Shown piece after piece: positions 50,901 through 62,975 of a stretch of DNA of 64,000 nt. Position 1 is the stretch's first letter; every line of letters starts with the position of its first letter. The notes under the pieces were generated by a model. The model searched no databases and was not told the origin of the DNA. It saw nothing but the letters and a program-made list of their open reading frames with translations. The stretch comes from Sclerodactyla briareus (Eukaryota > Echinodermata > Holothuroidea > Dendrochirotida > Sclerodactylidae), in NCBI GenBank assembly GCA_026419785.1, contig JAODTK010003399.1, positions 144,974 to 208,973 of the forward strand. Direction: 5' to 3'. A program made the translations under genes and the position numbers.

Positions 50901-51242
50901 GCAGTATGTTTTTCAAAATTGAGATTCCGCAGTCGTCCCGTCATTTTTAACCACGTTTTCCATGTCGGGAAGTACCCAGTCCTAGTCCTTGCCCAGTCCT
51001 CCTTTGTACGGTACGCTTCAACAAACCTAACAGTGTGTTGTGCTGACTGCTGAGGCACGAACTCACAGTCCTGGTTACGGACTACCCAGTCCCAGTCTGC
51101 CATAATTTCCCTCAACAATCGCATTCCAAGTTGTTGCGATAGTCGTACCATGTTTGTGTTCCCGTTGCCCGCGGTATGTTTTGAAAATTTTCAAGACAAT
51201 ATCGGCAGATCGTGGCGTCAGATTTCATGGGAGGTAAGTATT
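47958..51242. other. No supported gene; homopolymer-rich mobile DNA
   Basis: C-runs at 48163-48178, 48750-48763 and 49896-49908. A GACGCGCTTCGCGGCGTC hairpin at about 50059-50077 sits before an A-run. 50560-51150 holds two related minus-strand segments (GACTGGGACT phrases and ATGGTA.GACTATC.CAA), an old local duplication without recognised function. Confidence 0.4.
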
Positions 51243-51400
51243 ATCGTGTTGATAGAACAGGATAGTGCGTCGCTTACCACCCGAGATTCGGGTTCGATCC
51301 CAGTCGAGTATCAGCCTTTAAATGGTAACCTGTTTGCCTCTCCACTGGGAGCTAGCCCGAGAAATGAGTTCGAGACAAACGAGGCTAACCCCAGTTTCCG
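51243..51400 (+). mobile_element. tRNA-like SINE head at the duplication border
   Basis: AGGATAGTGCGTCGCTTACC (A-box-like), then TTCGGGTTCGATCCC (perfect B box) near 51287-51301. It sits just left of the point (about 51393) where similarity to the left duplicate begins. Confidence 0.5.
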
Positions 51401-53619
51401 CATTCTGTAGAAATTATATAGAGCAATTTCCCGTTGATGGAAATGCGACAAGTGAGCTTCCAGTATGCTAAAAAACCGGGACTCTTGTTTATTTCAGAAT
51501 AGTGAAATTGACGCGTTACCCAGAAGTTTTGATAACTTTCAGTTGGCCGAATACTTGGGTTCCTTTCCTCACTCGACCTCCGTTGTGCCCAAATATTCCA
51601 AACACCACTACTCTCAGTGGGATTTGATTGTTTCATTCAGGACTTTCAGGGAAAGCTTTGAACATACTCGCCCGGTCTCATCAGTGCCGGTATGATAAGC
51701 TCTGCTTGAAAATGATTCATTAGTTGAGAGTTAGAGCCCCTGTAAATCACCAATCGTCCTCTCTCTGTCCTTCAAGTTTTAGGTCGCCCCAGGGCCCCAC
51801 CCTCCCCGGAATAGAAAGAGGGCTCCAAGTCAACGTGTACTGGTTTACGGCCTCAATAAAAACTAGATTACACCCAATTCTGTTATGTGTCTTTCCACAG
51901 TGTTATCACCTCAATCCGAATTATTCCTTGTTTACTCATTCCTCAAGCGATGTAACTATCTTTATCGGTAACAAGGTGTTGTTTCACACGACCCCCCAAA
52001 ACAATACTAGGGATAATCCGGCTCGGAATTACAGGAGAAATATCAAATAATCCAGTACGTTTGTTAGGTCATGCTTGAGGCCACGTACGTCCTTATGAGC
52101 TTCCTTACTAACATGACCGACTAACTGGTGGATAGTTGAGGACTTGCCGGAATAGTTCCAGTTTTACTACGCAATAATACGCATTCGACGTAGATAGACC
52201 TTGTCTTTTGTACCGTGTTCATATTTCGTGGGGTTACTTTCTTCCATGTGTCCTATCTCCCTCGCTATACAATGCCCCGCCAGAGTTAGGCTAGGATTCC
52301 ATTGTTAGGTATGCGTGTCCGGAAAACTTTAATAATAGAAACCACGAACGTTTGTTCCAGAAGAGTACACAAAGTATCGCAAAGTCTTTAAGAATGCAGC
52401 ACCCATGCACATTGTCGTTAATTGGCTTTTTCAGGAAGGTATTTCATAGAAATTATTCGCAGTGAAGGCCTACGCATCCGTATACACAGACATAATTGTA
52501 TACATGTGCTTATTTCGCTCATTCAATGTTGGTTGGCTTTTCATTCATATAATTGTCTGACTATGTTCCTTTCAGTTTTGCAAATATAGATAGGTTTCTA
52601 CAGAGGTAAAAAAAATCATAAATGAAAGCATCCCGACACTGAATGTCAAAATTACCACATGTCCTAATGCGTATACGGATGCTATCACTGCGAATGATTC
52701 TATGGAATACCTTCATTTGGTTATCCCTCAGAAAGTCAGTCAACAACCATATGCAAGACCTGCTGCGTTTTCAACAGTCTTTCCGCATGGAACTTATAGC
52801 TGCATAGTGTGTTCTCTTCTGGGAACAACGTTGGTGTTCGACAATTGGTGATTTTCACATCCCTATTTCCGGACACGCGCCGGAACATGGAATCCCCGCC
52901 TTTTGCATTCCGCAAAATGAGGCTAACCTGTTAACCTGGGCTGATTTCCCTCCATTGCCTATAACGGCTCCTTGAACCCTGATAGATAATGTTATATGGT
53001 AATACGGATAACTTTTCTGTTTCGGTTATATGGTGTTACTCTATTTCCCTATATACAACGCACATCAGTTCTATGAACAGACCAAATTATACGGCATAAA
53101 ACTATTTGCAATCATTCGCCTAATCGTGTTAGAAACCCGTATATTTCTGAATGTCCATCTGTTTTTAATGCATTTGAGTCCTACCCAACCAATGAAGACG
53201 AACATTATCCAATGCCATAAAAATTGTTTTTTGTTGCGGGTACGATTATGGTTTCATATTCCACAGGAAAATGACGTATACAATTTATAATAAATTATAC
53301 TATGTTCGGAGCTCTTCGATGTAAGATAATTCAGCGGAAGGGCATGTTCAAGTATAACGGCACATCACCACCTATGCCGATACGGGCTCTGTTCCCGTGT
53401 ATTCATCATGTAACAACTGAATACGGTCTGAATGTTCAGTTGCACCACTTCCGGGAAGAAAATTACACTTATCACGTGAAGCAGATAATTACTGTCTACC
53501 GTTTAGGTTTTGATGTATTACGTGATAGATTATTAACCCCCCCCCCCCTCCCCCCCACCCTCATTCAAGTATCGGCGTCGGCGGAATTTTTTTCCATTTC
53601 GCCTTTGTATTTGATTAGA

Positions 53620-53885
53620 TTTTTACGGGTTCGGGAAGCCGAGCCATCAAAGAACCCTGGCCGTATTGATCGTGGATGAGCACCGGCGATATCTCGAACA
53701 GTGCTCAGACTGTCAGATGATATCAAGAAAGGGGTCTAACTATTCTTACACCTGCTCCCGGGTCCGCCCTTTCACATCCCTTTCGAAGGACGATCAGTGA
53801 GCCCCAGGATCTGACCTCTCCCCCGGAACCTGGACAACTGGAGCAGAGAATGACGCATGCCAACTTGCTCACAGCCGACTGATGA
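53620..53885 (-). mobile_element. 270-bp SINE-like repeat, copy 3
   Basis: Inverted copy of the 15352 and 22842 elements (GGGTTCGGGAAGCC, GAACCCTGGCCGTATTGATC, AAGGACGATCAGTGA, GGAACCTGGA, GCTCACAGCCGAC in reverse order). Absent at the matching site near 3835 of the left duplicate. Confidence 0.65.
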
Positions 53886-54401
53886 GACTATTGCAAATAT
53901 CCCTAAACAAACCCAGTAACCCGAGCACAAATCCACTGCACAACAACGGTGGTCAATACATTTTAACACAAAAAACTGATTTTTTAAATATTTTTTTTGC
54001 AGTTCAGTAGAGGTTTTGCAACTGTTATTTACCAAATATTGCCGGAATGTTGGCTTGCAAACGTCACTTTCGTTTGACTTACCCCTAAAAATGAGGGACG
54101 GTCTGGCGCACGAGCCGACAGGGAAATCACTAATAGTTTGTAAAATAATAAACTCTCCTAGGTCTGAGGAGATAAACAAGGTTGGGCCTATTTACTTTAA
54201 TACGATGTTCAATTTTTTTCAATGTTATCAGCATTCGTCCAAACGGTAGTTCTCAAATATGAATAATGTGACTGAGGCTAGTTGAATAACTCGTTCAAGC
54301 AAATTACATGAGGCACATATAACTCAAATTTCAACTGAGTGAATCAGGTGGTTACACTTTGACGAATCGGTAACACATTTTGCACATGAGCCGCAAGTTG
54401 C

Positions 54402-54825
54402 TTAAACTAATCGTCCAGCCAAAAGTATCCAAATGTCATATGATCGTGTATTGAAAATCATGCCAATCAGACTTTGTTTCATGTTCATAGCATGTTCGGT
54501 TATAAAGTTTAAATTATTAAGTATAACATTTTATTAAAAATAAGATTTAAGTTATCACTGTTAAACATTTGCTGACGTCATATCTACCAATTTTAAAGAA
54601 AAAAGAAAATATGTTTAAACTTTTCCATATGAAGTAGATATGACATCATAAAAAGGTTGCCAGTTTGCCCAAATCACCAAATTATATGAAATTTGAGGAA
54701 GCCATATCTTCCCAACCGAACATGCTATAAACCTGGAACAAAGTGATATTTGAATTATTAATTAATACTCTTTTTGACATTAGAACACCAAAAAGAGTAT
54801 TAATTTGGCTGGAGTTTGCCTTCAA
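54402..54825 (+). mobile_element. Palindromic MITE, copy B, with an empty site in the left duplicate
   Basis: Left flank GCAAGTTGCTTAAACTAATC, then GTCCAGCCAAAAGTATCC; right end TTTGGCTGGAGTTTGCC. The left duplicate reads through the site (GCAAGTTGCTTGAACGATTC, then onward to the CTTGGTTGAT block at 5376) without the element. Confidence 0.8.
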
Positions 54826-55942
54826 TGTGGAGTGGTTCCATCATCTGGCTTGGTTGATTGCTGGTAATTTGGCTGCTTGCAGAAAGACTCTTGATTTGGC
54901 GCGAAGGCTCTCCGACATGTTATCAAGCTGGTGATAATGTTTCCGTTTACCCCTATCTCTTGTAGTTATGCATGCACTATAAATACACAATAACACCATA
55001 CTATTAACGGTGATATGAGTCATCGCGAAATCAGGAATGTTCGGTAAGGTTCAGTTAGCAACCTCATTGTTTCACATCAAAAAATGGTACGCTCCCTTAC
55101 TTGGTTACTCATCGTGGATCTAGGTCCAACCAACACCAAAGAAGATCGTTTTTTTCATCCTGTTTTTTGTTTTGTTTTTTTGCTGCTATAACCATTTGAA
55201 GTTAGTCGATCTCGGGAAGCTGACAAAGGTCAGTTCCCATGGTAAATCATATGCATCCTAGCAACATCCCATTCGTGGCGTAGCCACTGGCATGGAATGG
55301 GATTTAAACAGTTCAGAGTGACCGTTTGGTTTCCACCCCCAATTTTCGGAACTCACCAAACTAACATCCTAGAAAATGTGGCCTAATTTACTTGTCGAGT
55401 TGCAACTGAGGGTTTTCCCGTCAAAATTGTTTTCTCTGTTTGCTATCAGTTTGTGCGGAGCCTCCCCTCCAAATGTTTTCAATCTACTGTTTCGCACAGT
55501 CACGTAGTTCTGTTTTGTATCACACCACTTTTTCGACAAGGACAACTCCTCATATTTGATCTGTGCTGGTCCGTAATAGTCAACAATAACAGGTTTGTTT
55601 TTAATCTCGCCCACACCTTTCTCTCATATAATGGTCTTCTGTTGATCGTTTTGTCCTTCAAATGCCTCGACAGGGAAAACACCGATGGCCGAGGCCGAAT
55701 ACCATTCACCACCCCCCCCTCCCCCTCCTATTGAGTGGGTGAGAATGAGTTTTCCTAATCATGTATATCTCAAGCAAAATTGTTTTACTTTCACCATTCA
55801 CCGAGTAATACCTTTGTTTTCACTTTGGAGTACAAATCGAGCGTTTCTCTCCACGTGTGAACCCTAACTAACCCTACTCTTTCGAAGCTGATTTGTGAGG
55901 GTCGGGGTGGAGTTTTATCAATGTCCGCGAACTGGGCCCGAT

Positions 55943-55984
55943 ATGGACGAGACGTTTCGGAGGGCCGCTGTCCTCCTAATGTAC
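55943..55984 (+). pseudogene. Right-copy counterpart of the candidate signal-peptide exon
   Basis: MDETFRRAAVLLMY, one substitution from the left copy. It continues into TATG repeats. No obvious GTA donor at the same place (the left has GTACGTATAT, here GTACTTCTGT). Confidence 0.3.
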
Positions 55985-56559
55985 TTCTGTCTGTATGTAT
56001 GTATGTATTATTGTATGTAGTATTTCAATGTATGTATGTATGTGTGTCACACTCATAAACAGTACTTGCGACGTCTGCATCTGTTTGGGCCGTTGGGGCG
56101 ACGGGCCACCCTCGTGCGCTCGGCACACCCGGGGTCGAAACTTGGCAAGTAGTGCTGTGAAGAGGATAGATCCGATCGAGAGTCCAAAATGACCCTCCTT
56201 CTGGCATGTACAAGTACAATCCGTTCTGTTTCTTGAGAAGGGGGCACCTAAAGGAACGGAAGGGAAGCCGAAAGCAGATAACCTATATTGCAAGGAGTCT
56301 ATCCCCCAGGCCTGGTTATGTTAAGTTTATAGTAGGGGGTCTGCATTTAATTGTCGAACAGAACATCTATAGGGGATTTGATAGCGTTTCTGGCTGAGTG
56401 GTCAGATACCTACTAGTAGTGTCTACGAGCGACAGTCAGTAGTAATACTCAGGATAGATTTCCTGTTAAGTGCAATAATCTGTCATGTATGGAATTAGCC
56501 ATTCATTGCCTCGAGGATCAGCTAGGAGTATAGCTTGGCGCTTTGATAGCCATAACGTA

Positions 56560-56790
56560 AACCAAATGTCTATGGAATGCGCTCCCGTCTATTAAGGTTG
56601 TGGTTGGTGATGTTAACCAGGGTACAACTGCCATACTCTAATGTGGGACGGATGTAGGTATTCAGTAAATTTTGACGGCCCATGTTCTGGCTAATATAAG
56701 ATTGTTGCAGAGTAGGCTGAGCTGGCACTCCTACCCAAGGCTTTTGCTAACCACCCTGTCAAGGTGGTCGGAAAGTAAGGTGTGTATTTT
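56560..56790 (-). mobile_element. Jockey-like non-LTR reverse transcriptase fragment
   Basis: On the minus strand, in shifted frames: DHLDRVV, ALGRSASSAYSATI, and a frame with YIRPTLEYGSCTLVN. The phrase IRPTLEYGS is a known thumb-region landmark of jockey/CR1-type elements. A short, degraded relic inside a right-copy-specific insertion. Confidence 0.5.
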
Positions 56791-57165
56791 GGGAGCAGTG
56801 GGAGCCCCCTGGGCCCCAGGGCGTGGTCTCCTGGAAGGGTAGGGGCGCCTTCGGGGGCGGGAGTCGGCCGTTTCCTCGAGTCATTTCCTGTGGTACGTGT
56901 TAAGAAGTGGTTATGAGTGTTGCGTGTACGCATGCCTCGTGGGGGCGTGTGTATGTGTGTGGGATGGGCTGATTTGGAGTGCTTGCACTCATAAACCTCA
57001 CCACCTTGAGACGTACTGCATCGTTGGGGCGGCGGGCCACTCTCTGGCGATTCAGAGTGCATTGTATACTACCACTTGTTACATATTTTGGGTGGCACGT
57101 ATTACGTTTGTATCATCGTGTACACACTGAATTTGTTTGATGTCTTTTTTTTTATCTCGCCACAG

Positions 57166-57313
57166 AGAAGTATTGTCCTGGGCGCCAAATTCTCTGGACG
57201 ATGTCCAACGAAGATGTGATGCTAAACTAGAGTGCAGAGTCGGAATCTCATACGTGTGTTTCGGAGAGCGATGTGGAGATAATATGCTGTACCTACATTT
57301 GTTTTTAGCTGTG
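57166..57313 (+). pseudogene. Decayed SUEL exon of the second receptor copy
   Basis: 148 bases against 151 in the left copy. Acceptor CTCGCCACAG and donor GTAAGG are preserved, but single-base deletions near the start (AGTATTG for AGTAATTG, CCTGGG for CCATGGG) and near the end (CATTTG for CGCGTTG) shift the frame. The middle still reads VQRRCDAKLECRVG and FGERCGDNMLYL. Indels rather than stops dominate, so assembly error is a possible alternative to decay. Confidence 0.75.
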
Positions 57314-58017
57314 GTAAGGTTTTTTTTTTTGTTCAATATGCACTTATCTGCACGCCCTGTATAGCGGCACCCCACGACCCGTCGTATCTTTGTTGCCGTG
57401 TTTAAGATAACAAATTGTATTCACATTACTCAAGGGATCCTATGTCGTCTGGTGGGAAAATGGGTCAGTCAAGAAATACGTTCTTACTTCCGCCACATCG
57501 GAATAGCTGAGCGTTTAGCATTGGATTTAACATCACACTTTTTCAGTCTCATCCGGAGCCCTACTGACTGAGCTAATCAGGACTAGTACTACATTTACCT
57601 TCTAATTCTTGGAGAATGCCAACGCAAATTAATTCACAAAATCAAGACTATGAGTCCACTATAGTTGAATCGAAATTCTTGCTCGTCAGTGATTTTTCGC
57701 GAATGTCTAAATATGTAGAGATTGTATTGGCCTGGTAGTTTTGAATCATGTAACAAGTGGAAGGTTTTCCCTTTTGAAAATTAAAAAGAAAGAAGATTTA
57801 CTTTAACTGAATTTTACTGAATTCGCGGTGGAACACCGTGTTTGGTCCGTCTTTGCATTTGAGGACCTTCACAATGTCCGGAGATTAGATAACAAGTGAT
57901 TTCAAATGCTGTAGAATTCCCACGTAGCACAAGTTGGGTTTGGAACCATTAGATGATCTTGGGAGGAATCTTAAATTTCATCGATTCTAACATTTTTTAA
58001 AACTTTTTTCGAGGAGA

Positions 58018-58100
58018 TCCTGATTGGCTCAGTCGGTAGAAGCCCCACTGCCCAACGCAAATCGAAATATTGTTGAGTTCGAGTCTCCAGACCGATTAAT
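58018..58100 (+). mobile_element. tRNA-derived SINE, right-copy counterpart
   Basis: GATTGGCTCAGTCGGTAG and GAGTTCGAGTCTCCAG, matching the element at 9515. Confidence 0.6.
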
Positions 58101-58240
58101 CTCTTCCCAGTGTGGCTGTGGGAAGACATTCCAATGACCCACCACGCCAGGCGCCTGACACCAATGGCAGCAACTTGCGTGATTATCGGAAGCGTACCGG
58201 TCCAACAATTGCTGGATATCATCGCAGCGCTTTCGAATGT

Positions 58241-58658
58241 TTAAGGGCAATTACAGCCAATGATTACTTCATCTTGGTGTTACAATGTTAATGAGAATAA
58301 AAAAATCATTTAAATATGACTTTTCCAGGTTATAGCATGTTTCGGTTGGGAAGATATGGCTTCTCAAATGTCATATAATTTGCTGATTTCGGCAAACTGG
58401 CAACTTTTCTGTTGACGTCAGATCTACCAATCAAAGGGAAAGCATGTTTTCTTAACATTTTCTCTCAAATGGTAGATATCACGTCATCAAATGTTGCCAA
58501 TTTGAAATTGCCAAATTAGCTGTGATTATTTGTTAATCTTGAAACTTCCAACTTCCTATCATATAACCGAACCATGAACGAAACAAGTTTGATTGTCAGG
58601 ATTTTTAATGCACATTCATATGACATTTAAATATTTCGTGGCTGGACTTTCCCTTTAA
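58241..58658 (-). mobile_element. Palindromic MITE, copy C
   Basis: Ends TTAAGGGCAATTACAGCC and (inverted) TTAAAGGGAAAGTCCAGCC, with TTAA at both edges. Orientation is opposite to copies A and B. No counterpart at the matching place in the left duplicate (about 9680-9720). Confidence 0.75.
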
Positions 58659-58750
58659 CGACGTGGAAACCGACTATAGTTCACATTATGAAAATCTATC
58701 TCGATTTTGGAATGGTGTTTTCAAATGTTTCTGAAAACTTTGATCGAGGG

Positions 58751-58875
58751 TTATATATATATATATATAGATATATATATATATAATATATATATAGATA
58801 TATAGATATATATTATAGATATATAGATATATATATATATTATATATATATATATATAATATATATATATATATC

Positions 58876-58906
<31 letters not shown>

Positions 58907-58949
58907 TAGATATATATATAATATATATATATATATTATTATATATAGT
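58751..58949. repeat. AT-rich microsatellite
   Basis: About 200 bases of TATATA with GATA interruptions. Further AT arrays lie at about 59410-59540, 60420-60486, 62299-62400 and 62783-62812. Confidence 0.95.
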
Positions 58950-59488
58950 ACGAAAGGACACAGGATCTAAAAACACAGGGGACCTCAAGCGTAAGAGGGA
59001 GAGTTCTTAATTAAGGGCAGATCGTCAAACAGTCCAACACCCGCATGCGCAGATCGGGTCAGTGCAAACCTTGCATCGAAGAAGAAGAAAGAAAAACGAA
59101 GATCCCTTTGTCAGATAAGCGCCCCGCCGATTGCTCCTATAAAAGAGCGGAAAGCTGTACATTCCAATGTTGACACAACACAATCAATCAAAAACCACCC
59201 AACCGTGCACATAAAAGATAAGCCTCGGGATCTATAGGGTAATGGTATAGCTTGGTCGGTTTGTATCCAACCGGTTCAGTCTTCTGACGTCGCAAGCGGA
59301 AACCTAGTAGGTAACGGACAGCACCGTTGTGACCATTAACGGATCTTTACTATTCCGCTCGTTATAGCCATACAGCATTGTGTCCGAGGACAACCGTCAT
59401 GTCATAAATATTTCATATATAATATATATTATTAATATATATATATAATCGATATATATATTTATATAAATATATATATATAGATATA

Positions 59489-59528
<40 letters not shown>

Positions 59529-60420
59529 TATATATTATATTTACTATATGACAAAGGAGTTACTGAAAGATATATATATATTCGGAAATTTCGTCCCCTG
59601 GGACCTCCCTCAAGCCGGGTGGGGTGACAGTATTGACAGCAGTGACAGTAAAAAAATAAACGCTTAACAAACAAAACTGAACAGCAAAAATACGGTTATA
59701 TAAAGCATGGGGGGCGGAAACCCAATTGTCGACTGTGCATTAGACATGGTGTGTTGAAAGGTATAGGTGAATTAGGGGCCCTAGGTCTCTATTCAGACCA
59801 GCGATTTGGGACTGAATTAAGGATTAGATTCAATTTCAGCAAGTTTGCGGATTTTCTTCAGGAGGCCAGTTGACCCGACACCAAAGGCATTAGATTCTAA
59901 TTGAGGATTGGAGATTAACATGTTCGGCCACGGGGGTTCGCCTGCTGGGTGGTCACGAATTGACTTTTTGTGGTTGAACCGTAACCTGGAAGCTGTGCCT
60001 GTTTCACCAACATATAGCCCATCATGGCAAACGTACAGTGAAAAACATATACGACATTTGCGTGAACAACAGTGAGATTGGGGGGTGGGGGGGGGGCTGT
60101 TAACGGTTACTTGAGACAGGAATACGGGGGGGGGAAAAAAGAACGTAGTTGCCAGTGGTAATATGACTGCAAATGTGGCAGCGAGATGGGATTTGTTACG
60201 GGCAGATTACCAATTAAGGCCCGAGGGCGCAGCAGTTTGGAGGAAGTTGTAATCTTTTAGGTTGGGGGTTGCCTGAAAACCGTGAGAGGTGGTGCGTCGC
60301 AGAGACATGATAGCGATCGGTGCCATTTGAAGAGTTGGCCAAATCTTGCCTTATGGACTGTAAGAGGGGGGGTAGCATAGAGTTTTTGTATTACCGGGAA
60401 ACGAGTGGCCCCTTGGTTAA
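58950..60420 (-). mobile_element. Penelope-like element, C-terminal GIY-YIG endonuclease and 3' region
   Basis: On the minus strand, 60420 to about 60070 reads in pieces ATPPLTVHKARFGQLF and FRQPPNLKDYNFLQ, the region after the Penelope reverse transcriptase. About 60065-59800 reads YVCHDGLYVGETGTASRL, RFNHKKSIRDHPAGEP and LLKKIRKLAEIE. The C.Y..GLYVGETG...R...H...I pattern is the GIY-YIG nuclease that typifies Penelope elements. Frameshifts and stops are present. The AT arrays and unique DNA down to 58950 are probably its 3' flank; that boundary is uncertain. Confidence 0.75.
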
Positions 60421-60499
60421 CGATATATATTATATATATATATTATAATAGATATAATATATATATATATATATATCATATATATTGAGCAGTTCAAAG

Positions 60500-62298
60500 T
60501 TCAGCATGCAAGCTTGTCCAGCGTTTAGTTTCTGGTGCTAAACTCAGTTTTGAGAAGCAGGTTGCATCTAATATGAAGGAAAATCCTCGTGCATTTTTAT
60601 CTTTGTTGTGAGGGAGAAGCAGAAAGTCCAGGACAGCATTGGTCCTATTATAGATTCCGACTCGGATTGTACAATCCAGCGATAGCCAGGAGATGGCTTA
60701 GGTTCTTAATAATTTTTCTCGTCTGTATTTTTTTTAGTTACTCATGATAACTTGGATAATTTTGGTGACCTAGTTGGCGGGGTTCTCCGCATAGTATTGA
60801 TAATATGGTGTGATCGCCTGGTTTAGTATAGGAGAAACTGCAGAATCTCAAAAGTGCTAAAGCTCCTGGTCCTGACGGAGTTTATCCTTTCTTACTCAAA
60901 ATCCTTTGCGACGAGTTTGTCTGTTCCATTTTCTTTTAGCTATTATTTTCAATAGACTCTGCAAGAAGGATTGTTCCGGATGATGGAGGAGAGCAACTGT
61001 TTCTCCTAGTTTCAAGAAAGGTAAACGGTCTCTTCCTTTTAATTCAGCCAGTCGTTCTTACTAGCGTTGTCCTGCAAGGTAATGGAATCAATCATTCCGG
61101 GATCATATGGTTGAGTATTTCAATGAGCATAGTCGGATTAAGGGATTCTCAGCATGGGGTTAGGAAACGTTCGTGTTTACTAATCTCTGGAATTTAATGG
61201 AAGATTTCCAGTCCTGTTGACAACGGCAATTGCTGTTTATCTAATTTTCCTGGACTTTCAGAACGCTTTACAAAGTTCCTCATGAGCGGCTCTTGCTCAG
61301 TTGGGGGACAGCGTTGTCATTGAGGGAAATGTCCTTAAGTGGATTCGTGAAGTTGCTTCATACTTATGTAATAACACAACGAGTTGTCATTAATGGGCGG
61401 TTTCGTCTTTCTTGCAAAAGGTCACAGTTGTGTTCCCCAGGACAGTTTCGGGCCGTTACTCTTTTCCTTTCTGGCGTATGTTTACGATCTTGAAGGTTCT
61501 GTTTCATTCCAGGGTTAGAAGTTCGCAGACGATACCTAGTTGTATCAGGAGGTTGGTTCGAATAATGAGGCTGTAACTTGTTCACATGGATCTGGATATA
61601 ATTTTTGCCAAATGGTCTTCCGACTGGCAAATGTTTTTCATGTCGATAAGTGCAAAGTGTATCATGTTGGTTTTTCACAATCGCAACGCTTCCTTCAGTT
61701 AAATGGCCAAAATATTCAGGAGGTGATTTCGGGTTTTGGTTTGATTCTTCTTTGAAACCTTCCACGCAGTGGTGCCGAAGCTGCTAGAAGAGGTAATTGG
61801 ATTCTTGGCTTGATCAACTTCACTTCAGTTTTACCTTGATGAAGATATTGTCAGGCTGTTCAAGCCACTGGTGAGACCGCACCTGGAATATTCTTTACAA
61901 GTGTGGAATCCTTTAACTTTGCAAGACAAGCAAGTTTTGACAACGTTCAGCCGTAGGGCACCCAGAATGGTTCACTGGTCTGAAGAAGTTCTCCCTAACA
62001 GGAGAGATTAAGGCGTGTCGGTCTAACTACCATGGAGCTGATGCGAATTCGCGGTGACTTGATCCAGGTTTCAAAATTGTCCATGGACTCGAATGGCCTT
62101 TCTTCCCCTACTTCTTTGAATCTTTCCAATGCTACTGCAAATAAGGCCACTGTCTCTATCTTCGTGCAAGCGGCTGCAGATTGGACATTCGTTATATTTG
62201 TCTCGCAGAGAGTGATCATGCTTGGAAATTGTCTTCCTGAAAATGTTGTTCTCTCTAAGATTGTGAATGCGGTCAAGAACAGTGTGATGCGTTCAAGA
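60500..62298 (+). mobile_element. Degenerate CR1-like LINE with reverse transcriptase
   Basis: In order: KLSFEKQVASNMKENPRAFL (about 60540), LKSAKAPGPDGVYPFLLKIL (about 60850), MESIIRDHMVEYFNEHSRI (about 61085), QHG.RKRSC, DKVPHERLL-like text (about 61275), RVVINGRFRLSC (about 61383), the catalytic KFADDT at about 61515, NVFHVDKCKVYHVG (about 61630), RPHLEYSLQVWNP (about 61875) and MRIRGDLIQVSKLSMD (about 62040). All RT blocks are in the correct order but in changing frames, so the element is dead. The 3' end passes into an AT array. Same family as 21400-21880. Confidence 0.9.
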
Positions 62299-62656
62299 AT
62301 ATATATATATATAAGTATATTCTATATATATATATAGGGTATATATATATATAATATATATATATATATATAATATATAATATCATATATTATATTATTA
62401 TTAATATTGCGCCTTTCTTCTGTCTATATTTCTCCAATTGCCACTACAGTTGTCACTTATATCTTCTCAGTAACATTTACAAATCGCATCCTCCGACTAT
62501 CCCTATAGTCGGTACAAATTGGTCCCGAGGTCGAATGTAGCGAATTTTATCTCTATAGGGGAATAGTGGCATCAGCTGACACTAGTCTTGTTCAAGTATA
62601 GATGCCGATCCCACTCTGAAAGGTATCATTTCCCTCTTTGTTCGAGACCACCATTT

Positions 62657-62732
62657 GGCTTCACTCGCTCAATTGCAGGGCGCTTGCACGTAAAGCAGAG
62701 GTCCTCGGCGGTTCGAATCCCGGGGTGGAGCC
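62657..62732 (+). tRNA. tRNA-like sequence, Arg(ACG)-like pseudogene or SINE head
   Basis: 76 bases. Ends GGCTTCA and TGGAGCC pair with one wobble. An anticodon-like loop GCACGTA sits on a CGCTT/AAGCA stem (one mismatch), and GGTTCGAATCC is a perfect B box. The T stem has mismatches and position 33 is C instead of the invariant U, so a functional tRNA is unlikely. Confidence 0.4.
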
Positions 62733-62843
62733 ATGAGCTTTTTCAACAGCCTTTCCGACTATCCCGCCTCTTGTACAATTTCTATATATATATATAATAT
62801 ATCTATATTTTAGAAATTATTCCTCGACCCAACTTCATTTCAG

Positions 62844-62975
62844 AGCCTTTGTCGTGCATGAATTTTTCGCTTCAAGTAAATGTAAAGGGAGAAGAAACGT
62901 GTCACGACCACCGCCGACGGTATAAACTGTACATGTGATGACGGCTATTTGCAAGATAGAAACGGAGAATGTCTG
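62844..62975 (+). pseudogene. Decayed EGF exon of the second receptor copy
   Basis: Acceptor CTTCATTTCAG and much of the left-copy EGF sequence are present (GACGGTATAAACTGTACATG, GATGACGGCTATTTGCAAGA, AACGGAGAATGT). An extra T in ATTTTTCGC shifts the frame, and the restored frame has AAGTAAATGTAA in place of the Glu-Cys-Met codons, giving stops. The good donor of the left copy (GTAGTAAGT) is GTTCGTAAT here. Both substitution-type stops and a lost donor argue for true decay, not only assembly error. Confidence 0.75.
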
